A DNA stretch of 64,000 nucleotides from Halorarius litoreus (GCF_024362405.1 NZ_CP101454.1:1302001-1366000); one strand, 5' to 3'; positions 1 through 8,479 are shown, counted from the first letter of the stretch. The notes: generated by a model from the sequence alone, not told the origin. Made by a program: numbers and translations.

Positions 1-398
1 ACGACCGGCGCGTTCTCGACGCGGAGCCACTCGTCGCAGCCCTCGCCGCTGAGCGTCACGGCCCGCGTCGCCCGGGGGAGACCGTTCGCGCGGCGGTCGC
101 CCGTGGTCTCGCGGACGCTAGCGAACTCGACGGCCGTGTCGGTCCACTCACAGACGGTGAGGTCATGGTCGGGAAGCGACGGGTCGAGCTTCCGGAGGGC
201 GACGCGGTACTCGACGGCAGCGTCGCGGGCACGTTCGGCCGCCTCGTAGCTGTCGAACGTCGCCTCGGACACCGGCGGTGGCTGGGCGCCGGTATCGGCG
301 CAGGCGACGGCGAACGCCCCGCCGTCGCTCGCCAACGCCTCCACCCGCTCGCGGGCGTCGAGGAGCGCGGACTCGTACGTGTCGCTCCCGGCGGCCAT
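1..398 (-). CDS. Hypothetical protein, 3' end beyond the window
   Basis: The reading frame opens at an ATG one base after the stop of the upstream substrate-binding protein and runs open for 132 codons off the left edge. The visible part is acidic and soluble, with no signal peptide or membrane segment. It looks like a small haloarchaeal protein of the kind that carries request or ID-type fields (a 'VACADTG' stretch near residue 31 and 'HDLTVCEW' near residue 80). I do not recognise a function. The one-base spacing suggests co-transcription with the binding protein, though the content gives no reason to link it to transport. Confidence 0.6.
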   Translation of the reverse strand, partial: MAAGSDTYESALLDARERVEALASDGGAFAVACADTGAQPPPVSEATFDSYEAAERARDAAVEYRVALRKLDPSLPDHDLTVCEWTDTAVEFASVRETTGDRRANGLPRATRAVTLSGEGCDEWLRVENAPV

Positions 399-399
399 C

Positions 400-1527
400 T
401 CAGAGGTTCCCCGCGACGATGTCGGCGACGCGCTCGCGGTCGAACAGTTCGCCGTCGAACCCGTAGAGCTGCCCGGCGGTGCGCTCGGTCAGCACCATGT
501 ACGTGATGGGCCCCTGGTACAGGCCGCCGGCGCGGTAGACGTCGCCGTTCTGGACCGCAGTGAGTTGCGACCCGACGTCGTCGTTCTCGAGGAAGGCGAC
601 GACGCTGTCCTCGAACTCCGGCCGCGTCTTCGACTCGTAGCCGCGGAGCATGAGCACCTCGGGGTCGACGTCGAGGACGGTCTCGAGGTCGATGGCGCCG
701 CGACTCCCGTGGAAGTCCTTGATATCCGTCTCGGCGAGCGCGTCCCGGACGTTCAGGTCGCGGAGGTGTTTGAACCCGGTTCCCCCACCGATGAGATAGG
801 GATAGTACTGCTCGGGTTCGTCACCGACACCCCAGAGCACGGCGACCTCAGGGCGGTCGCCCGCGCTCGGGACGACGGGCGCGAGGTTCGACTGGAACGC
901 GTCGTCGACCTCGACGAACGCCTCGTAGCGGTCCTCGCGTTTGAACACCTGCGCGAGCTTCTCGAACCCCTCGTACAGGGTGTAGTAGCGGTAGTCGTCG
1001 TGCCACGGATAGTGCTGGGCGTAGATGCAGTTGCCGAACAGCGGGCCGACGGTCTCGGCGATCTCGTCGACGTCAGACTGGTCCCAGCCCTTGAACCGGT
1101 TCATCAGGAAGTTCGGGTCAATCACGTGGACGTCGGCGTCGAGTTCGAGGAACAGCTCCTTGCTGACGCCGTCCTGATACAGGTTCACCATCTGCGATTT
1201 GTCGACGGAGACGCCGGGAATCGAGTCGTAGTACTGGGTGTGATAGCGGCTCGTGAGCCAGACGCCCTTCGGCGGTTCGAGGCCGAGCGCGATACCCATG
1301 TCGGCCCAGCTCCCGTTGTTGGCGACCCACGTCTCCGGGACCGAGTCGAACGTCACGTCGCCGACGGGCGCCATCGACACCGTGTACGACGGCTCGGGGG
1401 TCGCGGTGTCAGTTGGAGTCGCGTCGGCGCCCGACCCGGTCGCCGTCGGTGTGTTCGTCTGCCCGGTACAGCCGGCGAGAGCCGCGACGCCAGCCGCCCC
1501 CGCCGTGATGAGTTCGCGTCGTCGCAT
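400..1527 (-). CDS. ABC transporter substrate-binding lipoprotein, iron/siderophore (FhuD/BtuF) type
   Basis: This is a 375-residue exported binding protein. The N-terminus has a twin-arginine motif (RRREL) and a lipobox ending LAGC at about residue 19, so it should be Tat-exported and lipid-anchored outside the membrane. A threonine-rich linker follows, then a periplasmic-binding-protein fold. The pattern of two lobes (DADVHVIDP in lobe one, VDPEVLMLRG in lobe two) is typical of family PF01497, which binds ferric siderophores, haem or cobalamin. Two DtxR-like operator boxes directly upstream make iron the likely substrate. No permease or ATPase partner lies inside the window. Confidence 0.8.
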   Translation of the reverse strand: MRRRELITAGAAGVAALAGCTGQTNTPTATGSGADATPTDTATPEPSYTVSMAPVGDVTFDSVPETWVANNGSWADMGIALGLEPPKGVWLTSRYHTQYYDSIPGVSVDKSQMVNLYQDGVSKELFLELDADVHVIDPNFLMNRFKGWDQSDVDEIAETVGPLFGNCIYAQHYPWHDDYRYYTLYEGFEKLAQVFKREDRYEAFVEVDDAFQSNLAPVVPSAGDRPEVAVLWGVGDEPEQYYPYLIGGGTGFKHLRDLNVRDALAETDIKDFHGSRGAIDLETVLDVDPEVLMLRGYESKTRPEFEDSVVAFLENDDVGSQLTAVQNGDVYRAGGLYQGPITYMVLTERTAGQLYGFDGELFDRERVADIVAGNL

Positions 1528-1541
1528 ACCCCGACCGAAGA

Positions 1542-1557
1542 TTTTGGCCGGCCTAAA
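1542..1557 (-). promoter_or_regulatory. DtxR/Idr-like operator box 1 (promoter-proximal)
   Basis: On the minus strand the box reads TTTAGGCCGGCCAAAA, a near-perfect dyad. It sits 15-30 bases upstream of the ATG of the binding-protein gene, over the position where the TATA element of a leaderless transcript should be. Binding here would block TBP. The TTAGG...CC half-site resembles known archaeal and actinobacterial metal-regulator (DtxR/SirR/Idr) sites. The assignment is from motif resemblance only. Confidence 0.6.
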
Positions 1558-1567
1558 CCTATCGATT

Positions 1568-1583
1568 TTTCGGCCAGCCTAAA
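1568..1583 (-). promoter_or_regulatory. DtxR/Idr-like operator box 2 (distal)
   Basis: This is a second copy of the dyad, reading TTTAGGCTGGCCGAAA on the minus strand. It matches box 1 at 14 of 16 positions and lies 26 bases away centre to centre. Such tandem arrangement fits cooperative repression by two dimers. It may also influence the divergent SDR gene, whose ATG is 57 bases away. Confidence 0.55.
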
Positions 1584-1610
1584 TCAGAGGTTCACATGTT
1601 TCCGTCGGGG

Positions 1611-1617
1611 TTTACCC
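1611..1617 (+). promoter_or_regulatory. TATA-like element of the SDR gene
   Basis: The element 'tttaccc' lies about 28 bases before the ATG at 1640, the usual distance for a leaderless haloarchaeal promoter. It supports the chosen start. Confidence 0.35.
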
Positions 1618-1639
1618 CCCCGTACGTTCTGGTACGAGT

Positions 1640-2512
1640 ATGGCAGACATGACCGTCGAGGAGGCGCTGGCGAAGTACGGGCCGAGCGACGTGACCCGCG
1701 ACGACATCCTCACCGTCGACGACCCCGGGTTCGCGCCCGAGAACGTCGCGGTCGTCACCGGTGCCGGGTCCGGAATCGGCCGCGCGACCGCGCTCTGTCT
1801 GGCCGGCAACGGGCTCACCGTCGCCGGCGTCGACATCGACGAGGAGGGGCTCGAGGACGTGGCCGAGCGTGCCGACGAGCTTGACCTGCCTGGGCGCGTC
1901 GAGCCCCTCGCAGGCGATCTCACCGACGACGCCGACATGGAGCGCGTGGTGAGCGAGGCGGCCGCCCTCGGCTCCATCCGCTATCTCGCGAACATCGCGG
2001 GCATCCAGCACATCGACCCCATCGCCGAGTTCCCGATGGAGAAGTACGACCAGATGCACGCCATCATGCAGCGGGCGCCCCTCCTGTTGACCAAGCTCTG
2101 CTGGCCCCACTTCGAGGAGAGTGGGCGCGGGCACGTCGGCAACATGTGCTCGATCCACGGCCACATCGTCACGCAGGACAAAGTTGCGTACAACACCGTG
2201 AAGTTCGGCCTCCGGGGCCTCACGCAGTCCACGGCAGCGGAGGGCGACGGCGACATCCGGGCGTTCACCGTCTCGACGGCGTACGTCAAGACCGAACTCG
2301 TCGCCAAGCAGCTGCCCGACTCCGCGGACTCGCGAGGGCTCACGGTCGACGAGACCGTCGAACAGGTGATGCTCGGCCACACCCGCGTCAAGGAGATGAT
2401 GGAGCCGTACGAGGTCGGCAACCTGTTCGTCATGGGGTTCTCCGAGCACGCGAAACACCTGAACGGCGGCGACATGCACCACGAGGGCGGGATGAGCCTG
2501 ACGTACCAGTAA
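1640..2512 (+). CDS. Short-chain dehydrogenase/reductase (SDR), 3-hydroxybutyrate-dehydrogenase-like
   Basis: The 290-residue protein has a classical SDR Rossmann fold. The NAD(P)-binding motif TGAGSGIG is at residues 40-47, preceded by an unusual 35-residue acidic leader. The catalytic pair is present as a serine in 'NMCSIHG' and YNTVK further on, and NIAG marks beta-strand 4. Substrate specificity is uncertain. The C-terminal part, with helices around 'TRVKEMMEPYEVGNLFVMG' and a terminal 'GGDMHHEGGMSLTYQ' tail, resembles D-beta-hydroxybutyrate dehydrogenases. It is a single gene, transcribed divergently from the iron-binding lipoprotein. Confidence 0.8.
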   Translation: MADMTVEEALAKYGPSDVTRDDILTVDDPGFAPENVAVVTGAGSGIGRATALCLAGNGLTVAGVDIDEEGLEDVAERADELDLPGRVEPLAGDLTDDADMERVVSEAAALGSIRYLANIAGIQHIDPIAEFPMEKYDQMHAIMQRAPLLLTKLCWPHFEESGRGHVGNMCSIHGHIVTQDKVAYNTVKFGLRGLTQSTAAEGDGDIRAFTVSTAYVKTELVAKQLPDSADSRGLTVDETVEQVMLGHTRVKEMMEPYEVGNLFVMGFSEHAKHLNGGDMHHEGGMSLTYQ

Positions 2513-2572
2513 GCGACTGCTACCCGTCGAACCGTCGCGTGTAGTTATACCGGCAGTTGGCGTACGCGTGGC

Positions 2573-2890
2573 ATGGCAGACGGACAGCGCATCGACTGGC
2601 AGGCCATCCCGACTCGCTACCGACGCTGGCAGGCGCTTCCGGTGTGGCGAAAGCTCCGCTGGCTCGTCACCCGGAGCCTCACGATGGTCGTCGCGTACGT
2701 CGGGTTCGCAGTGGCCATCCTCTGGTACAACGAGCCGACGCCCGTCGAGGCCATCGGCGCGGATCGCGAGTCACCGCTGGCGCTCGTGGGCGCGCTCGTG
2801 ACGACTCCCGAACTGGGGCTCCTCCTGATTCTCGTGCCCGCGGTGGTGGCGGCGGTGCTCCTCCCGAACCGGCCCTCGTGGCGCGGCTGA
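2573..2890 (+). CDS. Small membrane protein, two predicted transmembrane helices
   Basis: The 105-residue protein has an N-terminal cytoplasmic segment rich in W, R and Y. A first hydrophobic helix runs about residues 37-52 (MVVAYVGFAVAILW) and a second about 80-97 (LGLLLILVPAVVAAVLL). I do not recognise a family. The ATG at 2573 follows a spacer of about 60 bases after the SDR stop and the frame has normal haloarchaeal GC3, so a real gene is likely. Confidence 0.6.
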   Translation: MADGQRIDWQAIPTRYRRWQALPVWRKLRWLVTRSLTMVVAYVGFAVAILWYNEPTPVEAIGADRESPLALVGALVTTPELGLLLILVPAVVAAVLLPNRPSWRG

Positions 2891-2956
2891 GGAGCCGAAC
2901 ACCCGTAGTGACAGCCCGACCAGTCGCGGACGACCGGGGGCGCACCGAGGCGCAGC

Positions 2957-2963
2957 TATATAT
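2957..2963 (+). promoter_or_regulatory. TATA box of the universal stress protein gene
   Basis: A perfect 'tatatat' lies 30 bases upstream of the ATG at 2990, placing transcription start at or just before the codon. It is one of the clearest TATA boxes in the window. Confidence 0.6.
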
Positions 2964-2989
2964 CCAGCCACAGCCATCCACGCAGACAT

Positions 2990-3433
2990 ATGACCGTCAT
3001 CGCAGCCATCGGCGAGAAGCAGAGCGAGAGCCAGGTCGTCTCGGTCGCCTACGATCTCGCGTCGGCGTACGGCGACGACCTCGTCGTCCTCCACGTCATT
3101 CCCACCAAAGCGTTCGAGGAGCACAAGGAGACGATCCAGTCGCTCCCGGAGTTCTCGGACTACTCGTTCACCCAGGAGGAGGACAACGCCGCGAAGTTCG
3201 CGAAGCGGGTCGTGGAGGTGACGCTCGACGAGTTCGACGACGACGTGATCTCGACGGCCGGCCGGGTCGGCGACCCCGTCGAGGAGATCCTCGACGTCGC
3301 CGAGAGCCACGACGCACGGTATCTGGTCATCGGCGGCAAGCGCCGCTCGCCGGCTGGAAAGGCGCTGTTCGGAAGTACCACGCAGGCGCTCCTCCTGAAC
3401 GCGACCCGCCCCGTCGTGACCGTGATGGAGTGA
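2990..3433 (+). CDS. Universal stress protein (UspA family)
   Basis: The 147-residue protein is a single Usp domain. It starts with the usual beta-1 strand (MTVIAAIGEK), has a middle 'VVLHVIP' strand and ends with the nucleotide-binding loop. That loop is here GGKRRSPAGKALFGSTTQALL, matching the G-x2-G-x9-G-[ST] ATP-binding pattern, so it is probably an ATP-binding type. It is cytosolic and monocistronic behind a strong TATA box. The specific stress role cannot be told from sequence. Confidence 0.9.
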   Translation: MTVIAAIGEKQSESQVVSVAYDLASAYGDDLVVLHVIPTKAFEEHKETIQSLPEFSDYSFTQEEDNAAKFAKRVVEVTLDEFDDDVISTAGRVGDPVEEILDVAESHDARYLVIGGKRRSPAGKALFGSTTQALLLNATRPVVTVME

Positions 3434-3555
3434 GCAGGACCGCACGCAGCGACCGGCGCCCCGTTCGCCCGTAAGCGGAGCCCCGTTCGCGCATAGGTAC
3501 AGCGCGCGTGTGTGTCATCCGACCTGTTTTGTCCCCGCTTCCAGTAGCCGTGGGC

Positions 3556-4002
3556 ATGGTCCCCACTCCACGCCAACTCCTCCTCGGCCGCGAACCCCAC
3601 CGTCGACTGTGGCCCGCAGTCGCCGTCGTGCTGTTCGTCGGCACGTTCGCCGCGTACGCCGTCGGCGTGTTCCACATCCCTGGTGGGGTCGTGTTCATCC
3701 CCGGCCAGGCCGCGCTCGTCGGCCTCCTCGGTGCAGGTATCGTGGGCTACGCCCGAGGTGGGCTCCTGTTCGCGTGGCTGGTGTGTTACGGCGCGCTGCT
3801 CGGAAATCACGCCGACCACGCCTTCATGGGGCTCTCCCACCGGACGCGGGTCGAACAGGCGGCGTACTTCTTCGAGCTGGACGGGCTGGGCGCGTACGCA
3901 GTGATGGCTGTCGTCCTCGGCCTCCTCGCGTTCGCCGTCGGCGCGCTGGCGCGGTGGGGGTACGAGACGCTCCGTCCACAGCGACGGGCGAGCGCCGACT
4001 GA
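3556..4002 (+). CDS. Membrane protein of unknown function, four predicted helices
   Basis: The 148-residue integral membrane protein starts at ATG 3556. The frame is open 16 codons further upstream, but the intervening residues (IRPVLSPLPV...) look like untranslated leader. Hydrophobic segments are near residues 20-38, 47-68, 72-86 and 112-132. A conserved-looking loop (GNHADHAFMGLSHRTRVEQ) between helices three and four contains three histidines. I do not recognise the family. It converges with the GCS2-type gene, the two stops being adjacent at 4002/4003. Confidence 0.65.
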   Translation: MVPTPRQLLLGREPHRRLWPAVAVVLFVGTFAAYAVGVFHIPGGVVFIPGQAALVGLLGAGIVGYARGGLLFAWLVCYGALLGNHADHAFMGLSHRTRVEQAAYFFELDGLGAYAVMAVVLGLLAFAVGALARWGYETLRPQRRASAD

Positions 4003-5505
4003 CTACAGCCAGTCGACGAACGACCCCTCGATGAGGGTCTCGCGCTGGCGGTCGATGTACGCCTTCTGCATCCCCCAGATGGCCTCGGCGAACGGCTCGC
4101 CGGCGTCGAACCGCTGGCGGACCTGCGCGCGCTTCCACGACGCCGGCGTGACGCCGCGGTCCGCGCGCTCGCGAAGCGGCTGGATGTAGCGGGTCGCCTC
4201 CTCGGTGGAGAGGCCCCGCACTTCGAGGCCGTCGCGGGCGTACTCGAGCAGCTCGGAGTAGCAGACGTCCGCCTCCGTCGTCTCCTCGCCGTCGGCCGTC
4301 ACCCAGTGGAGGTCGGCGTCGAGACCGTCCCGCATCGCGGCGTAGAAGTTGTCGCGCGCGTGCTGCCAGTCCATGTCGTAGACCGGGTGTTCGAGTCGGG
4401 GAAGCGACTCCATCAGGCCCGCGAACACCGCGAGGAAGGCGATGGAGTCGCGGACGGTGGGCTGAGCGGCGATGGGCCGGAACTCGATTCGGGCGTTCGC
4501 CGCCGTCCGCGATGGGCCGCCGAACACCGGTCGGACCCATCGCCAGAACGAGCCGTGTTTGTGCCGGAAGTGCGCGAACCGGTCGTCGAACCGCCCCGTC
4601 TCCTCCTGGAGCATCGGGACGACCGTCTCGTCGGCGGCGACGCGGTCGACCGCCTCCTCGACCGAGTCGATGTCGTCGGGGAACGTCACCTTCGCGTCGT
4701 CGTCGGGGTTGAGCACGGACTCGAAGACGACGATGCGGTTCTCGGCGTACCCCTCGTCGAGGACGACTTCGGGTTCGGCGGTGTAGCAGTCCGGCGGGAA
4801 GAACGGCGAGTTGACGCCGAGCGCGAGCAGCGGCCCGGCCACGCGCAGGGCGTACCGGAACCGCTCGGGGAGGTCCATCGCCTGTGCGACCTGGTAGTGC
4901 GGCTGGATGGAGGTGATGAGGCTCTCGGGCATCACCGTCTCGGCGTCGAGTTCGACGTGCGGTGCGTCGAGCGACATCTCCGAGCGGAACCCGGTGTTCG
5001 CCATCGCGTGATAGCGGACGGCGTCGCTCATGTTCGTGGCGAGGCGAACGCCGTCCTCCTCGACGCTGTCGGCGAGATACGAGGTCGCGGTCTCGCCGAT
5101 GGGTGGCTGGGTCCACATCGCGTCGCTCACGAGATACAGCCCCTCGGCGGTGGCGACCTGCTCGGCGGCATCGAGCCGCGCCTGCACCTCGGCCTCCTGT
5201 GCACGGAGCCCGTACGCCGACAGTGGCTGGGGCGAGGTCGACATCTCGGCGTTGTGCAGGCCGAGCTCCTTCTCGAAGCCGATGTACTCGAGCAGGCGAC
5301 GCGGCACCCGCGCCAGCGCGTACGTCTCGTCGTCGACGGCGTAGAACTCGTACTCGAAGCCGACGATGGCCTGTGGGTTGTCGAACGTCCCGTCGGCGAG
5401 CTCGGCCTTGAGCGTCTCGACCTCGCGGTCGACCCGCGACGCGAACTCCTCGGCGTCGACATCCAACGCCGCACGCACCCGCGCCGCGAGTTCGGAACCC
5501 GACAT
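4003..5505 (-). CDS. GCS2-family carboxylate-amine ligase (glutamate-cysteine-ligase-like)
   Basis: This is a 500-residue cytosolic protein. Features typical of the GCS2 ATP-dependent ligase fold include the 'GFEYEFYAVDDETYAL' opening strand near residue 49 and 'HNAEMSTSPQPLS' near residue 85. Further on are 'SIQPHYQV' and a C-terminal 'ARIEFRPIAAQPT' with the conserved E-x-R-x3-Q. Haloarchaea use gamma-glutamylcysteine as their main low-molecular-weight thiol. This protein is longer than typical GshA-type enzymes, so it may be a paralogue ligating other substrates. A TATA-like 'ttctaatcc' lies about 27 bases upstream of the ATG on the minus strand. The gene is monocistronic. Confidence 0.6.
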   Translation of the reverse strand: MSGSELAARVRAALDVDAEEFASRVDREVETLKAELADGTFDNPQAIVGFEYEFYAVDDETYALARVPRRLLEYIGFEKELGLHNAEMSTSPQPLSAYGLRAQEAEVQARLDAAEQVATAEGLYLVSDAMWTQPPIGETATSYLADSVEEDGVRLATNMSDAVRYHAMANTGFRSEMSLDAPHVELDAETVMPESLITSIQPHYQVAQAMDLPERFRYALRVAGPLLALGVNSPFFPPDCYTAEPEVVLDEGYAENRIVVFESVLNPDDDAKVTFPDDIDSVEEAVDRVAADETVVPMLQEETGRFDDRFAHFRHKHGSFWRWVRPVFGGPSRTAANARIEFRPIAAQPTVRDSIAFLAVFAGLMESLPRLEHPVYDMDWQHARDNFYAAMRDGLDADLHWVTADGEETTEADVCYSELLEYARDGLEVRGLSTEEATRYIQPLRERADRGVTPASWKRAQVRQRFDAGEPFAEAIWGMQKAYIDRQRETLIEGSFVDWL

Positions 5506-5713
5506 ACCCGAACCTGGGTGCGCCTCGGATTAGAAGGCTGTGGCTGGCGGGCGATGGCGTCGCCGCCGCAAACCGGGTGGCAGCTGGGTGCGGGGGGTAC
5601 CGGGGTCAGGACACTAATAGCCCCTCGTGTCGCACTGCCACCCGAACCAACGGCACCGAGCCCTACCCCGGGTTCACACCTAAACGTACTGAATGCTGAA
5701 ATTCGGACTTGAG

Positions 5714-6634
5714 CTACAGGAGCGCACGGAGCCGATCGCGGTGGAACGCCACGGCCGCATCGCCCGTCCGTTCGGGGTAGCGGGGCCGTGTCACCTCGCC
5801 GCGGGAGTCGACGGCCGACTGCACCACCGCCGCGAGCCGATAGCCGCGCGGGACGGCGGGCCACGGTCGCACAGCCGTGTACCCCTCGCGAAACGCCTCG
5901 TGGAGTCCCTCATCCACGATATACCAGTCACAGACGAGGTGCTCGACCTTCGCGACGGCGAGCCCCGCGTCGGCGGCGAGCGGTCCGCCCCAGTCGACGA
6001 CCGCGGTTATCGCACCCTCGGCGACGAGCGCGTTGCCTGGCCGGAGGTCCCACGGGAACAGCCGCGGCTCGGGCGCCTCGACGTCCGAGACGGCCTCGCG
6101 GACCGCCGTCCGAACGGGGTCGTGGAACGAATCGAACGCAGGTGGGAGCGCCGCCAGTCCCGCCTCGACGTCGTCGGTGAGCCACGCCGCCCAGTCGTCG
6201 GTGCCGGTCGCCCGGAGCCCACCGTCCGTCGCCCGAACGTCGCCGTACGCGTCGAAGCTGAATGCGTCGTGGAGTTCCGCGAGGAACCGGCCGAAGGTTC
6301 GGGCGACCGCCCGCTGGACGGGAGCCTCCAGTTCCGTGAACCGGGTGTGGAGGTCCACACCGGGCGCGCGTGCGGCGACGAGGTAGCCCGCCCCGTCGAG
6401 CGTGCCGACCGCGAGTATCTCGGGTACCGGCACCGTGGTCCGCTCGCGGACGGCCGTCGCCAGCGCCGCCTCGGTGGCGAGCGCGTCGGCGTCGGGGCTC
6501 GTCTGGACGACGACGGCCTCGTCGCCGAACGACACGAGCGTCGTCCGCTTGTGGTTTCCCCGCTGGACGAGTTGGCGAGCCGTCGGCTCGCGCCCGGGGA
6601 ACACGCGGTCGAGGACCGCGGCGACCTCGTCCAT
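5714..6634 (-). CDS. APH/choline-kinase-like phosphotransferase
   Basis: The 306-residue cytosolic protein has the aminoglycoside-phosphotransferase fold. The N-lobe has 'RGNHKRTTLVSFGDEAVVVQTSP'-type strands, followed by the hinge and a C-lobe 'LAELHDAFSFD'. The Brenner loop is FPWDLRPGN. Catalytic Asp and metal-binding Asn are kept but the usual His two residues before the Asp is Pro. The metal Asp follows in VVDWGGP. Related haloarchaeal proteins are of unknown substrate, so a resistance role should not be assumed. It is separated from the upstream HAD gene by 55 bases and may be co-transcribed with it. Confidence 0.75.
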   Translation of the reverse strand: MDEVAAVLDRVFPGREPTARQLVQRGNHKRTTLVSFGDEAVVVQTSPDADALATEAALATAVRERTTVPVPEILAVGTLDGAGYLVAARAPGVDLHTRFTELEAPVQRAVARTFGRFLAELHDAFSFDAYGDVRATDGGLRATGTDDWAAWLTDDVEAGLAALPPAFDSFHDPVRTAVREAVSDVEAPEPRLFPWDLRPGNALVAEGAITAVVDWGGPLAADAGLAVAKVEHLVCDWYIVDEGLHEAFREGYTAVRPWPAVPRGYRLAAVVQSAVDSRGEVTRPRYPERTGDAAVAFHRDRLRALL

Positions 6635-6689
6635 GCACGAGCGACGCGCGCTGGGCGCAAACGTTCTGCGGTGGGGAGGTCGACGGGAC

Positions 6690-7352
6690 TCAAACGACCC
6701 GCGAGAGCTCGTGAAGCGTCTCGAAGGTGAAGTCGGGGCGGTGGTCGCCGGGGTCGGTCGGCTCGCCGGGACACCACGCTGCGGCGAGGCCAGCGCCCTG
6801 TGCGCCGGCGACGTCGTACTCCAGCGAGTCGCCGACGTACAGCGATTGCTCGGGTGATTCGTCGAGCGCGTCGAGCGCGCGGTCGAACGGGTCGCGGTGG
6901 GGCTTGCGCCGCGGCATGTCGCCGGCGTACACCACCACGTCGAACGCGTCGTGGAGGTCGAGCGCGTCGAGTTTCGTCGACTGGCGGCGTTCGGGACCGT
7001 TGGTGACGAGGCCGACGGCCCCGCGCTTGCGGGCGTGGACGAGCGCCGCCTGCGCGCCCGGGAGCAGCGAGACGGCGGTGTTGTCCACCTCCGCGACGAA
7101 GCCGCGAGCGAGCGCCGTCGCGTCCACGTCTCTGGCGTGGTCAGCGGCGAGTCGCCCGAACCCGTCGGCGAGATAACCGAGTTCGTCGTCCGGGTCGATC
7201 GGGCCGTCGAGCGCCGCCCACAGTTCCGTGGGCGACCCGAACGGCTCGATGCCCGCGTGGTCGAACGCGGCGCGGAACAGCGCTGCTGGCTCCTGCTCGT
7301 GGCGACACAGCGTGTTGTCGAGGTCGAACAGGACGGCGGCGAATCGGCTCAC
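6690..7352 (-). CDS. HAD-superfamily hydrolase (subfamily IA)
   Basis: The 220-residue protein carries the four HAD motifs. Motif I is FDLDNTL with nucleophile Asp10 and acid Asp12, motif II is 'GLVTNGP' and motif III is the lysine in 'GDMPRRKPHRDPF'. Motif IV is 'YVGDSLEYDV'. A helical cap lies between motifs I and II (about residues 18-95), as in phosphoglycolate-phosphatase-like enzymes. The substrate is not predictable. It lies upstream of the kinase-like gene on the same strand. Confidence 0.85.
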   Translation of the reverse strand: MSRFAAVLFDLDNTLCRHEQEPAALFRAAFDHAGIEPFGSPTELWAALDGPIDPDDELGYLADGFGRLAADHARDVDATALARGFVAEVDNTAVSLLPGAQAALVHARKRGAVGLVTNGPERRQSTKLDALDLHDAFDVVVYAGDMPRRKPHRDPFDRALDALDESPEQSLYVGDSLEYDVAGAQGAGLAAAWCPGEPTDPGDHRPDFTFETLHELSRVV

Positions 7353-7404
7353 GACTCTAGGAGGGCGTCCGCAGCAAAAGGCGTTGTCCGGTGGTGCGAC
7401 CGGC

Positions 7405-7650
7405 TCACTCGACGGCGATGGCCTCGGCGTCTTCGAGGTCCAGTTCGATATCCTTCCCGCGGCGCATCCGGCGGGCTGCGACGATCGCGCCGATGCCGAG
7501 GACGACGAGGAACCCGATGGGGAACCCGCGGCGGCCGGACCCGTCGTCGACCTCCATCTCCACGGGCTCGTCGGCGGACTCGGCGGTCTCGCTGCCGAAG
7601 CGTGCGCCGTCCAGGTGCAACTCGAAGAACGTCACGTTGTCGAATGCCAT
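7405..7650 (-). CDS. Small single-pass membrane protein, haloarchaeal
   Basis: This is an 81-residue protein. The first about 40 residues are acidic and probably outside, followed by a hydrophobic segment (residues 44-60, FPIGFLVVLGIGAIVAA), a basic stop-transfer RRMRRGK and an acidic cytoplasmic tail. I do not recognise a family. The helix flanked by basic residues and the acidic ends are convincing for a translated protein despite its short length. Confidence 0.6.
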   Translation of the reverse strand: MAFDNVTFFELHLDGARFGSETAESADEPVEMEVDDGSGRRGFPIGFLVVLGIGAIVAARRMRRGKDIELDLEDAEAIAVE

Positions 7651-7730
7651 AGCAGAGTTACGCGTGCTGAGAGCTTATACTCGGCAGTGACGGGTGCTGG
7701 CAGGGAGCCGGGCACGACAGCGCGTCGTGT

Positions 7731-8429
7731 TCAGACCTCTATGTCCTTCGTCTCGAACGCGCCTTCGTCGGCCTCGGGGTCGTACCGCTCGATGGCGGTC
7801 AGCACGAGGTCGGTCACCGCCTCGGGGCTCCACCGCGCGGTGTTGATGGTGAGGTCGTAGAACGAGTGGTCGTCGACGTCGATGCCGTAGTAGCTCTCGT
7901 ATCGGCCGCTCTCGGAGACCTCGCGGACGCGCATCTCCGCCTCCATCTCGTCGCGGTCGGTGGTGCGGTCGACCCGGACCTCGGCGGGGGCGTCGAGCCA
8001 GACCCGCAGGTCCGCGCGGTTGCCGGCCAGCCAGCCGGCGAGCCGCGACTCGAGGATGAACGCCTTGTTCGCCGCCCCCCACCGCTCGGCGATGGTGCGG
8101 AGCCGGCGGTCGAGCGCGCGGTCGATCTCCTCGTCGGCGTCCGCCTGCGCGATGAGCTGCGTGAGCGTCATGTCGCGCTCTTCGGCGAGTTCGCGGAATA
8201 TCTCCCCGCCGCTCACGTAGCCACAGTCGAGCGCCCGTGCGAGGCGCTCGACGACGGTGGTCGCGCCACAGCCCGGCGGCCCCGACACCGTGATGAAGAG
8301 GTTGCTCTCGACCCGACGCAGGTCCTGGCCACCGTCTGACAGCGGCGGCTCCGACGAGCGTCGGCTGTCGTCGCGTCCGTCGCTCGCGTCCCCACCGTCC
8401 GCGCTGGCGTCCGCCTCCGAATCCGGCAT
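7731..8429 (-). CDS. Cytidylate-kinase-like P-loop NMP kinase with acidic N-terminal extension
   Basis: The 232-residue protein is a P-loop kinase of the archaeal CMP-kinase type. Walker A is GPPGCGATT near residue 54, then 'YVSGGEIFRELAEERDMTL', typical of archaeal Cmk. A lid region DAPAEVRVDRTTDR and the 'YYGIDVDDHSFYDLTINTA' signature follow. The Walker lysine is replaced: the loop reads GCGATT where GxGKTT or GSGKTT is usual, a variant seen in archaeal Cmk relatives. The first about 45 residues are a low-complexity S/D/E stretch. It may be a paralogue rather than the main Cmk. Confidence 0.65.
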   Translation of the reverse strand: MPDSEADASADGGDASDGRDDSRRSSEPPLSDGGQDLRRVESNLFITVSGPPGCGATTVVERLARALDCGYVSGGEIFRELAEERDMTLTQLIAQADADEEIDRALDRRLRTIAERWGAANKAFILESRLAGWLAGNRADLRVWLDAPAEVRVDRTTDRDEMEAEMRVREVSESGRYESYYGIDVDDHSFYDLTINTARWSPEAVTDLVLTAIERYDPEADEGAFETKDIEV

Positions 8430-8479
8430 ACGTGGGCGGTGGCGCCACCGCGGTAAATAGCTCGGGGTCGGCGCGCGAC

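Noticed and set aside
3508-3555. N-terminal extension for the membrane protein at 3556
   Set aside because: The 16 extra codons look like leader sequence, and start at 3556 fits the hydrophobic profile.
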